Origin: Chromohalobacter canadensis
GTDB lineage: Bacteria; Pseudomonadota; Gammaproteobacteria; Pseudomonadales; Halomonadaceae
Assembly: GCF_034479555.1 (NCBI RefSeq)
Contig: NZ_CP140151.1
Location: forward strand, 868,001 to 932,000
Direction of reading: 5' to 3'
Length of the DNA stretch: 64,000 bases
Translations under genes and position numbers: made by a program
Shown here: positions 37,229-46,565 of the stretch, in pieces
Position numbering within the stretch: the stretch's first letter is position 1
Layout of the letters: every line of letters begins with the position of its first letter
The notes under the pieces: model-generated
The model's input: the letters and a program-made list of their open reading frames with translations, nothing else
Databases searched by the model: none
Told to the model about the DNA's origin: nothing

Positions 37229-37893
37229 CGACGCATCGCTGGGTGGGATGGGCGCTGGTCCTGGGCGGCTTGGCGCTCTCGACAGGCGCCTCGGCCGCCG
37301 ACATCGCGTTTTCCGCCCGGGACATGGCGGCGTGGGAGACGCGTTCCTTCGAGGGACAGACGCGTTACGCAGTGGTCAGCGACAACGGCGCCGAGGTGCT
37401 CGAGGCCAGCGCTCAGGGCCAGGCTTCCGCCAAGTACCTGGAGCGCGAGATCGATCTGGATGAGACCCCTTATCTGCATTGGTGCTGGAAGGTGGATGCC
37501 CGCTACACGGGGCTCGACGAGCGCACCCAGGCCGGCGACGACTATCCCGCCCGGCTCTACGTGGCACGCAAGACGGGCCTGCTGCCGTGGCAGGTGCAAT
37601 CGGTGAACTACGTATGGTCCTCCAATCAAGCCGTCGGGGCGCGCTGGCCAAATGCCTTCACCGACCGGGCGATGCTGCTGGCCCTTCAGGGGGAGCAGTC
37701 ACCGGTCGGCGAATGGCGGGCGGAAGTGCGCGACGTGAGCGCCGATTACCAGGCGCTATTCGGCGAGAACGTCAGCGAGATCGACGGCGTGGCGTTGATG
37801 AGCGATGGCGACAACGCGGGCGGCGACGCCACCGCCTGGTATTACGGCGTCGGCTTCTCCGACTCGCCGACGCCCCCGAATTGTCCAAGGTGA
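37225..37893 (+). CDS. Periplasmic DUF3047 protein
   Basis: The 222-residue protein has an N-terminal signal (to about residue 24, ASA) and a DUF3047 domain (PYLHWCWKVDARY, VNYVWSSNQAVGARWPNAFT, WYYGVGFSDSPTP), a beta-sandwich of unknown role. It starts inside the ynjD stop with AGGAGG 8 nt ahead. Coupling to ynjBCD suggests a periplasmic partner of that transporter. Confidence 0.85.
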   Translation: MTTHRWVGWALVLGGLALSTGASAADIAFSARDMAAWETRSFEGQTRYAVVSDNGAEVLEASAQGQASAKYLEREIDLDETPYLHWCWKVDARYTGLDERTQAGDDYPARLYVARKTGLLPWQVQSVNYVWSSNQAVGARWPNAFTDRAMLLALQGEQSPVGEWRAEVRDVSADYQALFGENVSEIDGVALMSDGDNAGGDATAWYYGVGFSDSPTPPNCPR

Positions 37894-37911
37894 ACCAGAG
37901 GAGACAGCAGC

Positions 37912-38259
37912 ATGCTGACAATGATACGGCGGTTGTTGGGGGATAAAGACATGCCTGAGCGGTCTCCACAAGCTCAGGAAGAGGCCGATCGTGAAGCACG
38001 CAAGCTGGCCCTCTACCATTTCGAGGGATGCCCTTTCTGCTGGAAGGTCAGGCGTGCTCTGACCAAGTTGCGTGTCGATATCACGATGCATGACATCCGC
38101 AAGGATCCCGCTGCCAGAGCGCAATTGGTGGCCGGCGGTGGCAAACAGACCGTGCCGTGCCTGCGGATCGACGAAGGCGGGACGACCACCTGGCTTTATG
38201 AGTCCAGCGATATCGTCGAGCATTTGAAGCATCGATTTGCCGTGTCACCGTCCGCATGA
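37912..38259 (+). CDS. Glutaredoxin-family protein
   Basis: This 115-residue protein has a ~30-residue N-terminal extension and a glutaredoxin/GST-N-like fold with the redox motif CPFC (residues 40-43), cis-Pro region TVPCL and a C-terminal ESSDIVEHLK. It is 18 bp behind the DUF3047 gene and overlaps the next gene by 4 bp, so it belongs to the same transcriptional run. Confidence 0.88.
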   Translation: MLTMIRRLLGDKDMPERSPQAQEEADREARKLALYHFEGCPFCWKVRRALTKLRVDITMHDIRKDPAARAQLVAGGGKQTVPCLRIDEGGTTTWLYESSDIVEHLKHRFAVSPSA

Positions 38260-38972
38260 GCGAGGCCATGTCACGAGAAAGCCCGGCAACGCCATGGTTG
38301 AGCGTCATCGTGCCGGTGGTGAACGAAGCCGCGACGATCCAGGCCTGCCTGACTGCCTTGTCGCCGTTGAGGGACCGCGGCGTCGAGATCGTGGTCGTCG
38401 ACGGCGGCAGCGACGACGAGACCGCCGCGCTAGCGCATCCCCTGGCGAATCGGGTGCTGGTCAGCGCGCGCGGTCGTGCCCGGCAGATGAATCACGGCGG
38501 CCGGGAGAGTCGCGGCGACTGCCTGGTCTTCGTACATGCCGACACGCGCCTGCCAGATCGCGCCGACCGGTTGATCGACGTAGCGCTGAAGGGGCCGACG
38601 TGTTGGGGGCGCTTCGACGTCGAGATCGAGCGCGGGTTCGCGCTGGCGGGGCTGGTCGGCTGGAGCATGAACCGGCGCTCGCGCCTCACCGGCATCGCCA
38701 CGGGTGACCAGGCGATCTTCATGACCCGCGACGCGTTCGAACGCGTCGGCGGTTTCCCCGACCAGCCGCTGATGGAAGACATCGAAATCAGCCGGCGCCT
38801 GCGTCGTCTGTCCGCGCCGGCTTGCCTCGCCCAACGAGTGACCACGTCCGCGCGGCGCTGGCAGCAGCACGGCCCGTTACGCACCATCGCCACGATGTGG
38901 TGGCTGCGCCTGCGCTACTGGTGCGGTGTATCGCCCTGGACCCTGGCGGGGGAGTACACCGATGTCCGCTGA
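38256..38972 (+). CDS. Family 2 glycosyltransferase of the TIGR04283 ('arsenosugar') type
   Basis: The 238-residue protein is a GT-A glycosyltransferase (SVIVPVVNEAATIQACL; VVVDGGSDDET; FVHADTRLP; GDQAIFMTRDAFERVGGFP). It matches the short TIGR04283 type, which was named from co-occurrence with arsenosugar genes in some bacteria. No ArsM methyltransferase is visible here, so an arsenic role is doubtful. It overlaps the next gene by 11 bp. Confidence 0.85.
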   Translation: MSEAMSRESPATPWLSVIVPVVNEAATIQACLTALSPLRDRGVEIVVVDGGSDDETAALAHPLANRVLVSARGRARQMNHGGRESRGDCLVFVHADTRLPDRADRLIDVALKGPTCWGRFDVEIERGFALAGLVGWSMNRRSRLTGIATGDQAIFMTRDAFERVGGFPDQPLMEDIEISRRLRRLSAPACLAQRVTTSARRWQQHGPLRTIATMWWLRLRYWCGVSPWTLAGEYTDVR

Positions 38973-39594
38973 CGCGATGATCTCCGGCGCCGAGGTGACG
39001 CTGCTGGTGTTCGCCAAGGCGCCGATCCCCGGCAAGGTCAAGACCCGGCTGATGCCGGCACTCGATGCCGAGCAGGCGCGCGACGTGCATGTCGCACTGC
39101 TCGAACGCACGCTCGAGGTGGCCTGCCAGACCTTTCCCGCCGCACGGGTACAGCTATGGGCGGGGCTGGCACCGCGCCATCCGCTGCTCGAAGCGCTGGC
39201 GGCGCGACATGGCATCGCGCTGCATGCCCAGCCATCGGGGGATCTCGGTCAGCGGATGCACGCCGCCTTGTCCGCCCAGCGCGGCCCGGCGCTTCTGATC
39301 GGCAGTGACTGCCCGGTGCTGACGTCGGCGCTATTGGCGCGCTGCGTGCGGGCGCTGAACGCTCACGATCTGGTGATGCTGCCCGCCGAGGACGGCGGTT
39401 ATGCATTGATCGGGGGCCATCGGCTCCCCGCCCGGCTGTTCACGGACATGGCCTGGGGCGGCAGCGAGGTGGCGGCGCAGACGCACGCAAGGGCACGAGA
39501 ACTGGGCCTTCGCGTGGCCTGCCCCGGTACGGTGTGGGACCTCGACACCCCGCGCGATCTCGAGCGCTGGCGCATGTTGGACAGCGCGACATGA
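38962..39594 (+). CDS. TIGR04282/DUF2064-type nucleotidyl/glycosyltransferase-like protein
   Basis: The 210-residue protein has a nucleotidyl-transferase-like fold (LLVFAKAPIPGKVKTRLMP; LIGSDCPVL; MLPAEDGGYALIGG). It is the regular partner of TIGR04283 proteins, and here the two genes overlap. I start at MSADAMIS (38962), inside the previous gene; another Met follows at codon 6. Substrate unknown. Confidence 0.85.
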   Translation: MSADAMISGAEVTLLVFAKAPIPGKVKTRLMPALDAEQARDVHVALLERTLEVACQTFPAARVQLWAGLAPRHPLLEALAARHGIALHAQPSGDLGQRMHAALSAQRGPALLIGSDCPVLTSALLARCVRALNAHDLVMLPAEDGGYALIGGHRLPARLFTDMAWGGSEVAAQTHARARELGLRVACPGTVWDLDTPRDLERWRMLDSAT

Positions 39595-39715
39595 ATGCTC
39601 GCCCGGGTGTGTGGTGGACGACGCGTTTTGTTGCCATGATGGATGCGGATCGGTTTGGAGCAGGATGCCACCAAGCCATGATGGCCGAATGACAGCCCGC
39701 AGAAGGGGAAAGGAA

Positions 39716-41857
39716 GTGAAACATTATCGCGTGGTGATTCTCGGCGTGGTCCTGGTGGCGATCATTGCTTTCTTCGCGGGTGGCTTCGACGATTACCTGA
39801 CCCTCGAGTCCATCAAGTCGCTGCAAGGGCGTTTCGATCGATGGTTCGCCGATGCGCCCTGGCTCGTCGCCGGCGGCTTCTTCCTCGTCTATGTGCTGGT
39901 CGCCGCGCTCTCGCTGCCCGGCGCCGCCTTTCTGACGCTGCTGGGGGGCGCCCTATTCGGCCTGGGCTGGGGTTTCTTGATCATCTCCTTTGCCAGCACG
40001 ATTGGTGCCACTCTGGCGTTTCTAGTCTCCCGAACCCTGTTTCGGGAACTGATCGAACGTCGCTTCGCGCGGCAGATCGAGACGATCAACCGGGGCATCG
40101 AGCGCGACGGGGCGTTGTATCTGTTCAGCCTGCGGCTGGTGCCGATCTTCCCGTTCTTCGTGGTCAATCTGGCCATGGGCCTGACCCGGCTGCGCACCTC
40201 GGTGTTCTATGTCGCCAGCCAGATCGGCATGATTCCGGGCACGCTGGTCTACGTGAACGCCGGCCAGCAACTCGGCGAACTGCAATCGCTGGGTGGCGTC
40301 GTGTCGCCGTCGCTGCTGCTTTCCTTCGCCCTGCTGGGCGTCTTCCCGCTGATCGCACGTTGGGTCGTCGACGGGCTGCAACGCCGCAAGCGCTATCGGG
40401 GGCATACCAAGCCTCGGCGCTTCGATGTCGACATCCTGGTGATCGGCGGCGGCTCGGCGGGGCTGGTGACCAGCTACATCGCCAGTGCGGTGCGGGCGAC
40501 GGTCGCGCTCGTCGAACGCGGCGCCATGGGGGGCGACTGTCTCAATACCGGGTGCGTGCCTTCCAAGGCGCTGATTCGCGCCGCGCGGGCCGCCCAGAAC
40601 GTGCGCGATGCCGAGCGACTGGGTGTGCACGCAGGAGCGCCGCGTATCGACTTCGGCGAGGTCATGGGCCACGTGCGACGTGTCATCGAGGAGGTGGCAC
40701 CCCATGACAGTGAGGAACGCTATACCGGGCTGGGCGTCGAGGTGAAACGCGGCACGGCGCGGCTGCTGTCACCGTGGACGGTGGATATCGACGGCCAGCC
40801 GCTGACGGCGCGGCACATCGTCATCGCCACCGGCGCCACGCCCAAGGTGCCGCCGATTCCGGGCATCGAGCAGGTCGACGTGCTGACTTCCGAGAACCTG
40901 TGGACGCTGACCGAACAGCCGCGCCGCCTGGTGGTGCTGGGCGGTGGCGCGATCGGCTGCGAGCTCGGCCAGAGCTTCGCGCGCCTGGGTAGCCAGGTCA
41001 CGCTGGTCGAGGGCGCCGAGCAGCTGCTGGGGCGCGAGGATGACGAAGTCGGCGAACTCGTCGCCGGCCTGCTCGCCGAGGAAGGCCTCGAGATCATGAC
41101 TCGTACCCGGGCGCTGTCGGTGACGGTCGAGAACGGCGAGAATCAGCTCCTCGTCGAGGCGGCCGACGGTCGCCAGACGCGTATTCCCTTCGATCGCCTG
41201 TTGGTCAGCGTCGGTCGTCAGGCCAACGTCGAAGGGCTCGGGTTGGAAGCGCTGGGGATCGCCACTCGCGACAACGGGACCCTGGAGGTCAACGAGCAGC
41301 TACAGACCAAGCTGCCCAACATCTGGGCCTGCGGCGATGTCGCCGGTCCTTACCAGTTGACCCACGCCGCCGCGCACCAGGCCTGGCATGCCGCCGTCAA
41401 CGCCCTGTTCGGCGAGTTCAAGCGCTTCAAGGTCGACTACCGCATCATGCCCGCGGTGACGTACCTGCAACCCGAAGTGGCACGCGTGGGGCTCAACGAG
41501 CGTGAGGCCAAGGCCCAGGGCATCGCTTACGAGGTCACCCGCTACGACATGGCTGAGAGCGACCGGGCCATCGCCGAGCGCGCCACCACCGGCTTCGTCA
41601 AGATCCTCACCGTGCCCGGCAAGGACCGCATCCTCGGCGCCACACTGGTCGGCGAAAACGCCGGTGAATGGCTGGCGGAGGTGACGCTGGCCATGAAGCA
41701 CAACATCGGGCTCAACAAGTTGCTCGGCACGGTTCACCCCTATCCGACCCTCTCGGAAGCCGTCAAAGGCACCGCCGGGGTATGGAAGAACGCCCACAAG
41801 CCCGAGCGCCTGCTCGGCTGGCTGGCGCGCTATTTCCGGTGGCGGCGCGGCGGCTGA
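39716..41857 (+). CDS. TVP38/TMEM64 membrane domain fused to a FAD disulfide oxidoreductase
   Basis: This ~713-residue protein combines an N-terminal TVP38/TMEM64 (SNARE-associated/DedA-like) membrane domain (~1-215, with SLPGAAFLTLLGGALFG and RLVPIFPFFVVNLAMGL) with a mercuric-reductase/dihydrolipoamide-dehydrogenase-like flavoprotein (~235-710). The latter has GGGSAGLVTSY, redox motif GGDCLNTGCVPSKAL, an NAD-binding GGGAIGCELGQSF, and a C-terminal dimerisation domain ending GTVHPYPTLSEAV. I prefer a GTG start at 39716, with AAGGGGA upstream; an ATG at 39689 in the same frame has none. It closes the ynj-DUF3047-glutaredoxin-glycosyltransferase run. Substrate unknown. Confidence 0.85.
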   Translation: MKHYRVVILGVVLVAIIAFFAGGFDDYLTLESIKSLQGRFDRWFADAPWLVAGGFFLVYVLVAALSLPGAAFLTLLGGALFGLGWGFLIISFASTIGATLAFLVSRTLFRELIERRFARQIETINRGIERDGALYLFSLRLVPIFPFFVVNLAMGLTRLRTSVFYVASQIGMIPGTLVYVNAGQQLGELQSLGGVVSPSLLLSFALLGVFPLIARWVVDGLQRRKRYRGHTKPRRFDVDILVIGGGSAGLVTSYIASAVRATVALVERGAMGGDCLNTGCVPSKALIRAARAAQNVRDAERLGVHAGAPRIDFGEVMGHVRRVIEEVAPHDSEERYTGLGVEVKRGTARLLSPWTVDIDGQPLTARHIVIATGATPKVPPIPGIEQVDVLTSENLWTLTEQPRRLVVLGGGAIGCELGQSFARLGSQVTLVEGAEQLLGREDDEVGELVAGLLAEEGLEIMTRTRALSVTVENGENQLLVEAADGRQTRIPFDRLLVSVGRQANVEGLGLEALGIATRDNGTLEVNEQLQTKLPNIWACGDVAGPYQLTHAAAHQAWHAAVNALFGEFKRFKVDYRIMPAVTYLQPEVARVGLNEREAKAQGIAYEVTRYDMAESDRAIAERATTGFVKILTVPGKDRILGATLVGENAGEWLAEVTLAMKHNIGLNKLLGTVHPYPTLSEAVKGTAGVWKNAHKPERLLGWLARYFRWRRGG

Positions 41858-41873
41858 GCGCGCCTCGTCACGC

Positions 41874-42554
41874 TCACCTCACCAGGCGCTCGGCGAGTTC
41901 GTCGAGATCGCTCACCGTCATGTCGGGCTCATCGCCCCAGGGATCGAAGGGCGCCTCCGCACTGCGGCGTACCCAGGCCGCGTGCAAGCCGGCGTACTTG
42001 GCCCCGATGATGTCGAAGGGATTGCTGGAAATCAGCCAGGTATCGGCGGCCTTCGACTCGGTGCATTGACGCAGATAGGCGTATACGGCGGGGTCGGGCT
42101 TGAAGCGTTTGATGTCGTCGACGCTGACGATGGCGTCGAACCGCTCGCGGATACCCGCCTGGGCCAGCAATCCCGTCACCGCTTCATGCGTACCATTGGA
42201 AAACGCCACGCAGCGCATGCCGGCATCGCTCAAGCGTGCCAACCCCTCGGCGACATCGGAAAACGCCGGGAGACGTCCATAAAGGGCCATCAGCCGATCC
42301 TTGGCGACTTCCGAAAGCTGGTTGCCCATGGCACGGTCAGTGAATTCCAAGGCATCACGCGTGCAATCGGCAAAGCTCGAGTAAGCGCCCATCAACGAGC
42401 GGCGAAAGGCGAATTCGAGCTGCTTGTCCCGCCAACGCTGCGAAAAGGCCAGCGCCTTTTCGGCATCGCCCAGTTCCGTGTTCAATGCCTCTACCACGCC
42501 GTGGGTGTCGATCAAGGTGCCATAGACATCGAAAGCCAATACACGCTTATTCAT
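41874..42554 (-). CDS. Haloacid dehalogenase, type II
   Basis: The 226-residue HAD-superfamily hydrolase has nucleophile region FDVYGTLID (Asp9), motif II AFSNGTH, motif III lysine in KRFKPDP and motif IV SSNPFDIIGAK, the pattern of L-2-haloacid dehalogenases. Single-gene context gives no substrate, and many such annotated enzymes act on other compounds. Its 3' end converges on the TVP38 fusion gene. Confidence 0.87.
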   Translation of the reverse strand: MNKRVLAFDVYGTLIDTHGVVEALNTELGDAEKALAFSQRWRDKQLEFAFRRSLMGAYSSFADCTRDALEFTDRAMGNQLSEVAKDRLMALYGRLPAFSDVAEGLARLSDAGMRCVAFSNGTHEAVTGLLAQAGIRERFDAIVSVDDIKRFKPDPAVYAYLRQCTESKAADTWLISSNPFDIIGAKYAGLHAAWVRRSAEAPFDPWGDEPDMTVSDLDELAERLVR

Positions 42555-42753
42555 ACGTCGTCCTTATCACGCTTGTCTCAGTGGGTGATGCGAAACCCCA
42601 ACCCCTCTCAGATTGGTCGTTTTTGCGAGTCACGACAAGCGGATTGACGCCCAGAAACATGACAGCGCGGCCGCATCGACGCACAATGGAGGACGATTCG
42701 CTGGCAGTGCTGTCGGCATGTACGGACCCGGTCAACGAGGCAACGAATTTCCC

Positions 42754-43701
42754 ATGGCATTCAAGGTATACGTAGACGGTCAGGAAGGCACCACTGGGCT
42801 GCGGCTGCTGGATTATCTCGAGGCACGCAAGGATATCGAACTACTGCGCATCGACAGCGACAAGCGCAAGGATGCTACCGAACGCGCCCGTCTGCTCAAC
42901 GCCGCCGATGTGGCCTTTCTATGCCTGCCCGATGCGGCTTCTCGCGAGGCCGCGGCGCTGCTCAAGAATCCCGATACCTGCCTGATCGACGCCAGCACGG
43001 CCTTTCGCACCGATGCCGAGTGGACCTATGGCCTCCCCGAACTGACGCCGGGCCAGCGTGACGCCATTCGCGCCAGCAAGCGCATCGCCAATCCAGGCTG
43101 CCATGCCAGTGCCTTCATCATGCTTACGCGACCGCTAGTCGAAGCCGGCCTGCTGCCCGCCGACACGCCGCTGGCAGCGCATTCGATCACCGGTTACAGT
43201 GGCGGCGGCAAGAAGCTGATCGCCGAGTACGAAGCCGACCACGACGGCCGTCTGGCCGCACCGCGTCACTACGCCATGGGGCTGACCCACAAGCACTTGC
43301 CGGAGATGCGTGTGCACGGCGGGCTCGAGCGGACACCGGTTTTCCAGCCGATCGTCGGCCCCTTCCTCAAGGGTCTCTCGGTGACGATTCCCCTGCACGT
43401 CGACCAGCTTAGCCCCGGGGCCACCGCCGAGGCGCTGCGCCAAGCCTACGCCGATCACTACGCAGGCGAGACCTTCGTCCGCGTCATGCCCCTCGAGGAC
43501 CCCGCCAATCTCGATGGTGGCTTCTTCGAAGTACAGGGCTGCAACGACACCAACCGCGTCGACCTGTTCGTGTTCGGCAACCATGAACACGTCTCCCTCG
43601 TCGCCCGGTTGGACAACCTTGGCAAGGGGGCCGCCGGTGCCGCCGTACAGAGCATGAATCTGCATCTCGGCGTGGACGAGGCCAGCGGCCTCTCGGCATA
43701 A
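42754..43701 (+). CDS. argC: N-acetyl-gamma-glutamyl-phosphate reductase (type 2)
   Basis: The 315-residue NADPH-dependent reductase of arginine biosynthesis is of the shorter type-2 ArgC form. It starts [15 protein letters not shown], a nucleotide-binding region, with catalytic cysteine in [10 protein letters not shown] (about residue 116) and [12 protein letters not shown]. The ORF is open far upstream, but the family start is clear. No other arg genes lie nearby. Confidence 0.95.
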   Translation: MAFKVYVDGQEGTTGLRLLDYLEARKDIELLRIDSDKRKDATERARLLNAADVAFLCLPDAASREAAALLKNPDTCLIDASTAFRTDAEWTYGLPELTPGQRDAIRASKRIANPGCHASAFIMLTRPLVEAGLLPADTPLAAHSITGYSGGGKKLIAEYEADHDGRLAAPRHYAMGLTHKHLPEMRVHGGLERTPVFQPIVGPFLKGLSVTIPLHVDQLSPGATAEALRQAYADHYAGETFVRVMPLEDPANLDGGFFEVQGCNDTNRVDLFVFGNHEHVSLVARLDNLGKGAAGAAVQSMNLHLGVDEASGLSA

Positions 43702-43787
43702 GCACCGGGGCTCGGTCCATGACCGACCATGCTCCTATGGAAGCCGCTTGCCGTGAGCGAACGGTGTGGCCAGGGTCACGACGTTAA

Positions 43788-45092
43788 TCAGAGGCTCTCC
43801 TTGGCAAGACGGAAACCGGAAAATGCCCAGCGGGCATGAGGTGGGAAGAAGTTGCGATAGGTGGCGCGGATGTGGTCGGCCGGCGTCGCACAGCAGCCGC
43901 CTCGCAACACCATCTGGCCGGACATGAACTTGCCGTTATATTCCCCCAGGCTGCCCGGCAACTTGCGAAATCCCGGATAGGGGCGATAGGCGCTGCCCGT
44001 CCACTCCCAGACATCACCGAACATCTGTCCCAGCACACCTGTGGACCCGGCGGCGGAGACCGGCTGCAGATGATCTTGTTCGACGAAGTTCCCCTGAATG
44101 GCGGCATCATGAGCCACTGTCTCCCACTCAGCCTCGGTGGGTAGGCGGGCACCGGCCCACTGCGCATAGGCATCGGCTTCATAGAAGCTGACATGGCAGA
44201 CCGGTGCGTTCATGTCGACCGGCACCAGGCCGCCCAGGGTGTAGTGGTGCCAGATACCATCGCGCTCGACCCAATAGAGCGGCGCCTGCCAGCCTTCAGC
44301 CTTGACCGTGTCCCAGCCGTCCGACAGCCAATGGTCGGGCTTGTCGTATCCGCCCGCCTGCATGAAATCGAGAAACTCGCCGTTGGTCACCGGACGGTCG
44401 GCGATCTGGAATGCCTCGACGAACTGGCGGTGGCGCCCCATCTCGTTGTCGTAGGCAAACCCCTCTTCGGTGTCGTCATGGCCGATGTACTGAACGCCGG
44501 CCGGATAGGCATGCCAGCCGAGCGTCTCTACCGCATGCGCAGGTGTTGGCGCCAGGTCGTCCCGGTAGGCCGGGCACAAGGGGTTCTGGGCCAAGATGTG
44601 CTTGATATCCATCAGCAGCAGCTCCTGGTGCTGCTGTTCGTGCGGTAGCCCCAACGCCAGGCGGCGAAGGATCTCCTGAACGTGCGCTTGCGGTGGATCG
44701 CTGAGCAGCGCTTCCATGGCCCGGTCGATGTGAGCGCGATAGCGATAGACATCGTCCACGGTCGGCCGCGAGATCATACCGCGTCCGGGCCGGGGGAACG
44801 GGGTACCGTGTGTCACGTAATAGGAATTGAAGAGATGATCGTACGCGGGATCGAGGGGCTGGTAGGCGGGATGAAACGGTTTCAGAATGAAGGCTTCGAA
44901 GAACCAGCTGACATGAGCGATGTGCCATTTCGGAGGGCTGACATCCGGCATGCTCTGCACCATGTAATCTTCCTTGTGCAGAGGCGCGCAAATGGCCTCG
45001 GTGGCGGCACGGATCCGCTGGTACGCGCGCAACCATTCCTTGATATGCAGGCTATCTGGCGTTTCGATCGTCGAACCTTGAGCGGGTGACAT
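43788..45092 (-). CDS. egtB: Ergothioneine biosynthesis protein EgtB-like sulfoxide synthase
   Basis: The 434-residue protein has an N-terminal DinB-like domain with the iron facial triad HEQQHQE (His-x3-His-x-Glu, near residue 155) and an upstream His in KWHIAHVSWFFE, followed by a formylglycine-generating-enzyme-like C-terminal domain (GDVWEWTGSAYRPYPGF; RGGCCATP; RNFFPP). It should oxidatively couple a thiol to trimethylhistidine. The start is chosen at MSPAQGST with AGGAG 7 nt upstream. The EgtD methyltransferase partner is not adjacent or elsewhere in the window. It lies 63 bp behind the complex I-like operon. Confidence 0.9.
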   Translation of the reverse strand: MSPAQGSTIETPDSLHIKEWLRAYQRIRAATEAICAPLHKEDYMVQSMPDVSPPKWHIAHVSWFFEAFILKPFHPAYQPLDPAYDHLFNSYYVTHGTPFPRPGRGMISRPTVDDVYRYRAHIDRAMEALLSDPPQAHVQEILRRLALGLPHEQQHQELLLMDIKHILAQNPLCPAYRDDLAPTPAHAVETLGWHAYPAGVQYIGHDDTEEGFAYDNEMGRHRQFVEAFQIADRPVTNGEFLDFMQAGGYDKPDHWLSDGWDTVKAEGWQAPLYWVERDGIWHHYTLGGLVPVDMNAPVCHVSFYEADAYAQWAGARLPTEAEWETVAHDAAIQGNFVEQDHLQPVSAAGSTGVLGQMFGDVWEWTGSAYRPYPGFRKLPGSLGEYNGKFMSGQMVLRGGCCATPADHIRATYRNFFPPHARWAFSGFRLAKESL

Positions 45093-45155
45093 GGACGACT
45101 CCTTTCTCAGTATCACTCCATTGACGTGGATCCGGCGGGCCAGGCCCGCCGGGGC

Positions 45156-46565
45156 CTACAGGGCAAAGCGTATCGAGCCTGTGAATAACGAGAGCGCTTC
45201 CGCGCCGAGCCCTCCGACGATCAGCAGCAAGCCCGCCACGGCCATCGCGGAGCGCGCCCACTGGCCCGACAGCAAATGCACGGCGGACTGGCGGCTGCCG
45301 AACATCATCGGCGCGACGATGCGCAGGTAATAGAACAGCGAGACGACGGTGTTGATCACCGCCACGAGCGCCAGCCAGGCGTAACCGCCCTCGAGGGTGA
45401 CGCGAAACAGCATCAGCTTGCCGAAGAAGCCGACCAGCGGCGGGATACCCACCAGGGACAACAGCGACACGATCAGTATCGTTGCCGCGATCGGTGCGTG
45501 TCGGGCCAATCCTCGATAATCGTCCAGTGCGGTACGTCCCCGCAGGTGCGTGACCACGGCGAAGGCGGCCAGGTTGGCGATGGCATAGCTCGCCAGGAAG
45601 AACACCAGCGCCGGCAGGGCCTGGTCGCTGACACCCAGCACCACGATGGCCATCAGGGCATATCCGGATTGGGAAACCGATGACCAGCCCAGCAGGCGAC
45701 GCACGTCCGTCTGGCGCAACGCCGCCACGTTGCCCAGCGTCATGGTGGCGACGGAGATCGATGCCACGATCGCTCGCCAGGCGACATCCGGCGGCAACAG
45801 GGAAACGAAGCGAGCCAGCGCTACCGCGGCGCCGATCTTGGGAATGACGGTCAGGAAGGCTGCCGCCGGTACCGGTGAACCCTGCGCCACGTCCGGCATC
45901 CAGGCGTGAGCCGGAAACGCCGCCAGCTTGAAGGTCAGCCCCAGCACCACGCAGGCCGTGGCGATGGTCAGTGCCAGGCGGTCGCTGTCCGTGGCAAGCG
46001 CCTGGGCGATGTCCGGATACCCGGTACTGCCGGTCAGGCCGAACAGCACCACCACTCCGATCGTCAACAACGTATTGGTCAAGGCGCCGATCAGGAAATA
46101 CTTCATCCCGGCCTCCAGCGCGGGCGCCCAGCCACGGTGATAGGCGGCCAGCGGGTAACTCGCCACCGAGGACAGCAGCACGCCCAGCACCAGCTCCATG
46201 GTATCGCTGGCCGATGCCATCATGATGACGCCCAGCAGAGCGAACAGCACCAGCGCATAGTACTCGCCATGGCGGCGATCGGTCCGCATCCATTCAGGCG
46301 ACATCGCGACGACCAGCGCACCGGCGATCAGCACGACCAGCTTGCTGGCGAGCGCCACGCCATCCAGGGCCCAGACACCGGAAAACGTCAGCCGCGGCGT
46401 CCCGCCCCATTGCGCGACGGTCAGCCCCGCACCGAGGCCGATGGCGAGCAGGGCCAGCACGGCTGCCCAGTGATGCTGCCGCTGACGGACGAAGCTGGCG
46501 AACAGGACAATCGCCACGGCACCCAGCGTCAGGCTGATTTCCGGCAATACGTCACCGATAGGCAT
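45156..46565 (-). CDS. nuoN: NuoN-like antiporter-type subunit of a divergent complex I-like operon
   Basis: The 469-residue proton-translocating-type membrane protein has the conserved lysine region LTFKLAAFPAHAWMPDVAQG. In TM5, where NuoN usually has LGLELxSL, the sequence reads LGVLLSSVASY, so the ionisable glutamate appears replaced by Leu. The start is the ATG that shares one base with the nuoM stop (TGATG). It is the last subunit gene of the operon. Function as a proton or sodium translocator is inferred from family. Confidence 0.88.
   Translation of the reverse strand: MPIGDVLPEISLTLGAVAIVLFASFVRQRQHHWAAVLALLAIGLGAGLTVAQWGGTPRLTFSGVWALDGVALASKLVVLIAGALVVAMSPEWMRTDRRHGEYYALVLFALLGVIMMASASDTMELVLGVLLSSVASYPLAAYHRGWAPALEAGMKYFLIGALTNTLLTIGVVVLFGLTGSTGYPDIAQALATDSDRLALTIATACVVLGLTFKLAAFPAHAWMPDVAQGSPVPAAAFLTVIPKIGAAVALARFVSLLPPDVAWRAIVASISVATMTLGNVAALRQTDVRRLLGWSSVSQSGYALMAIVVLGVSDQALPALVFFLASYAIANLAAFAVVTHLRGRTALDDYRGLARHAPIAATILIVSLLSLVGIPPLVGFFGKLMLFRVTLEGGYAWLALVAVINTVVSLFYYLRIVAPMMFGSRQSAVHLLSGQWARSAMAVAGLLLIVGGLGAEALSLFTGSIRFAL

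Noticed and set aside
38256..39594. Arsenosugar biosynthesis as the function of the two glycosyltransferase-like genes
   Set aside because: The names come from co-occurrence elsewhere; no ArsM or arsenic resistance gene is present here.
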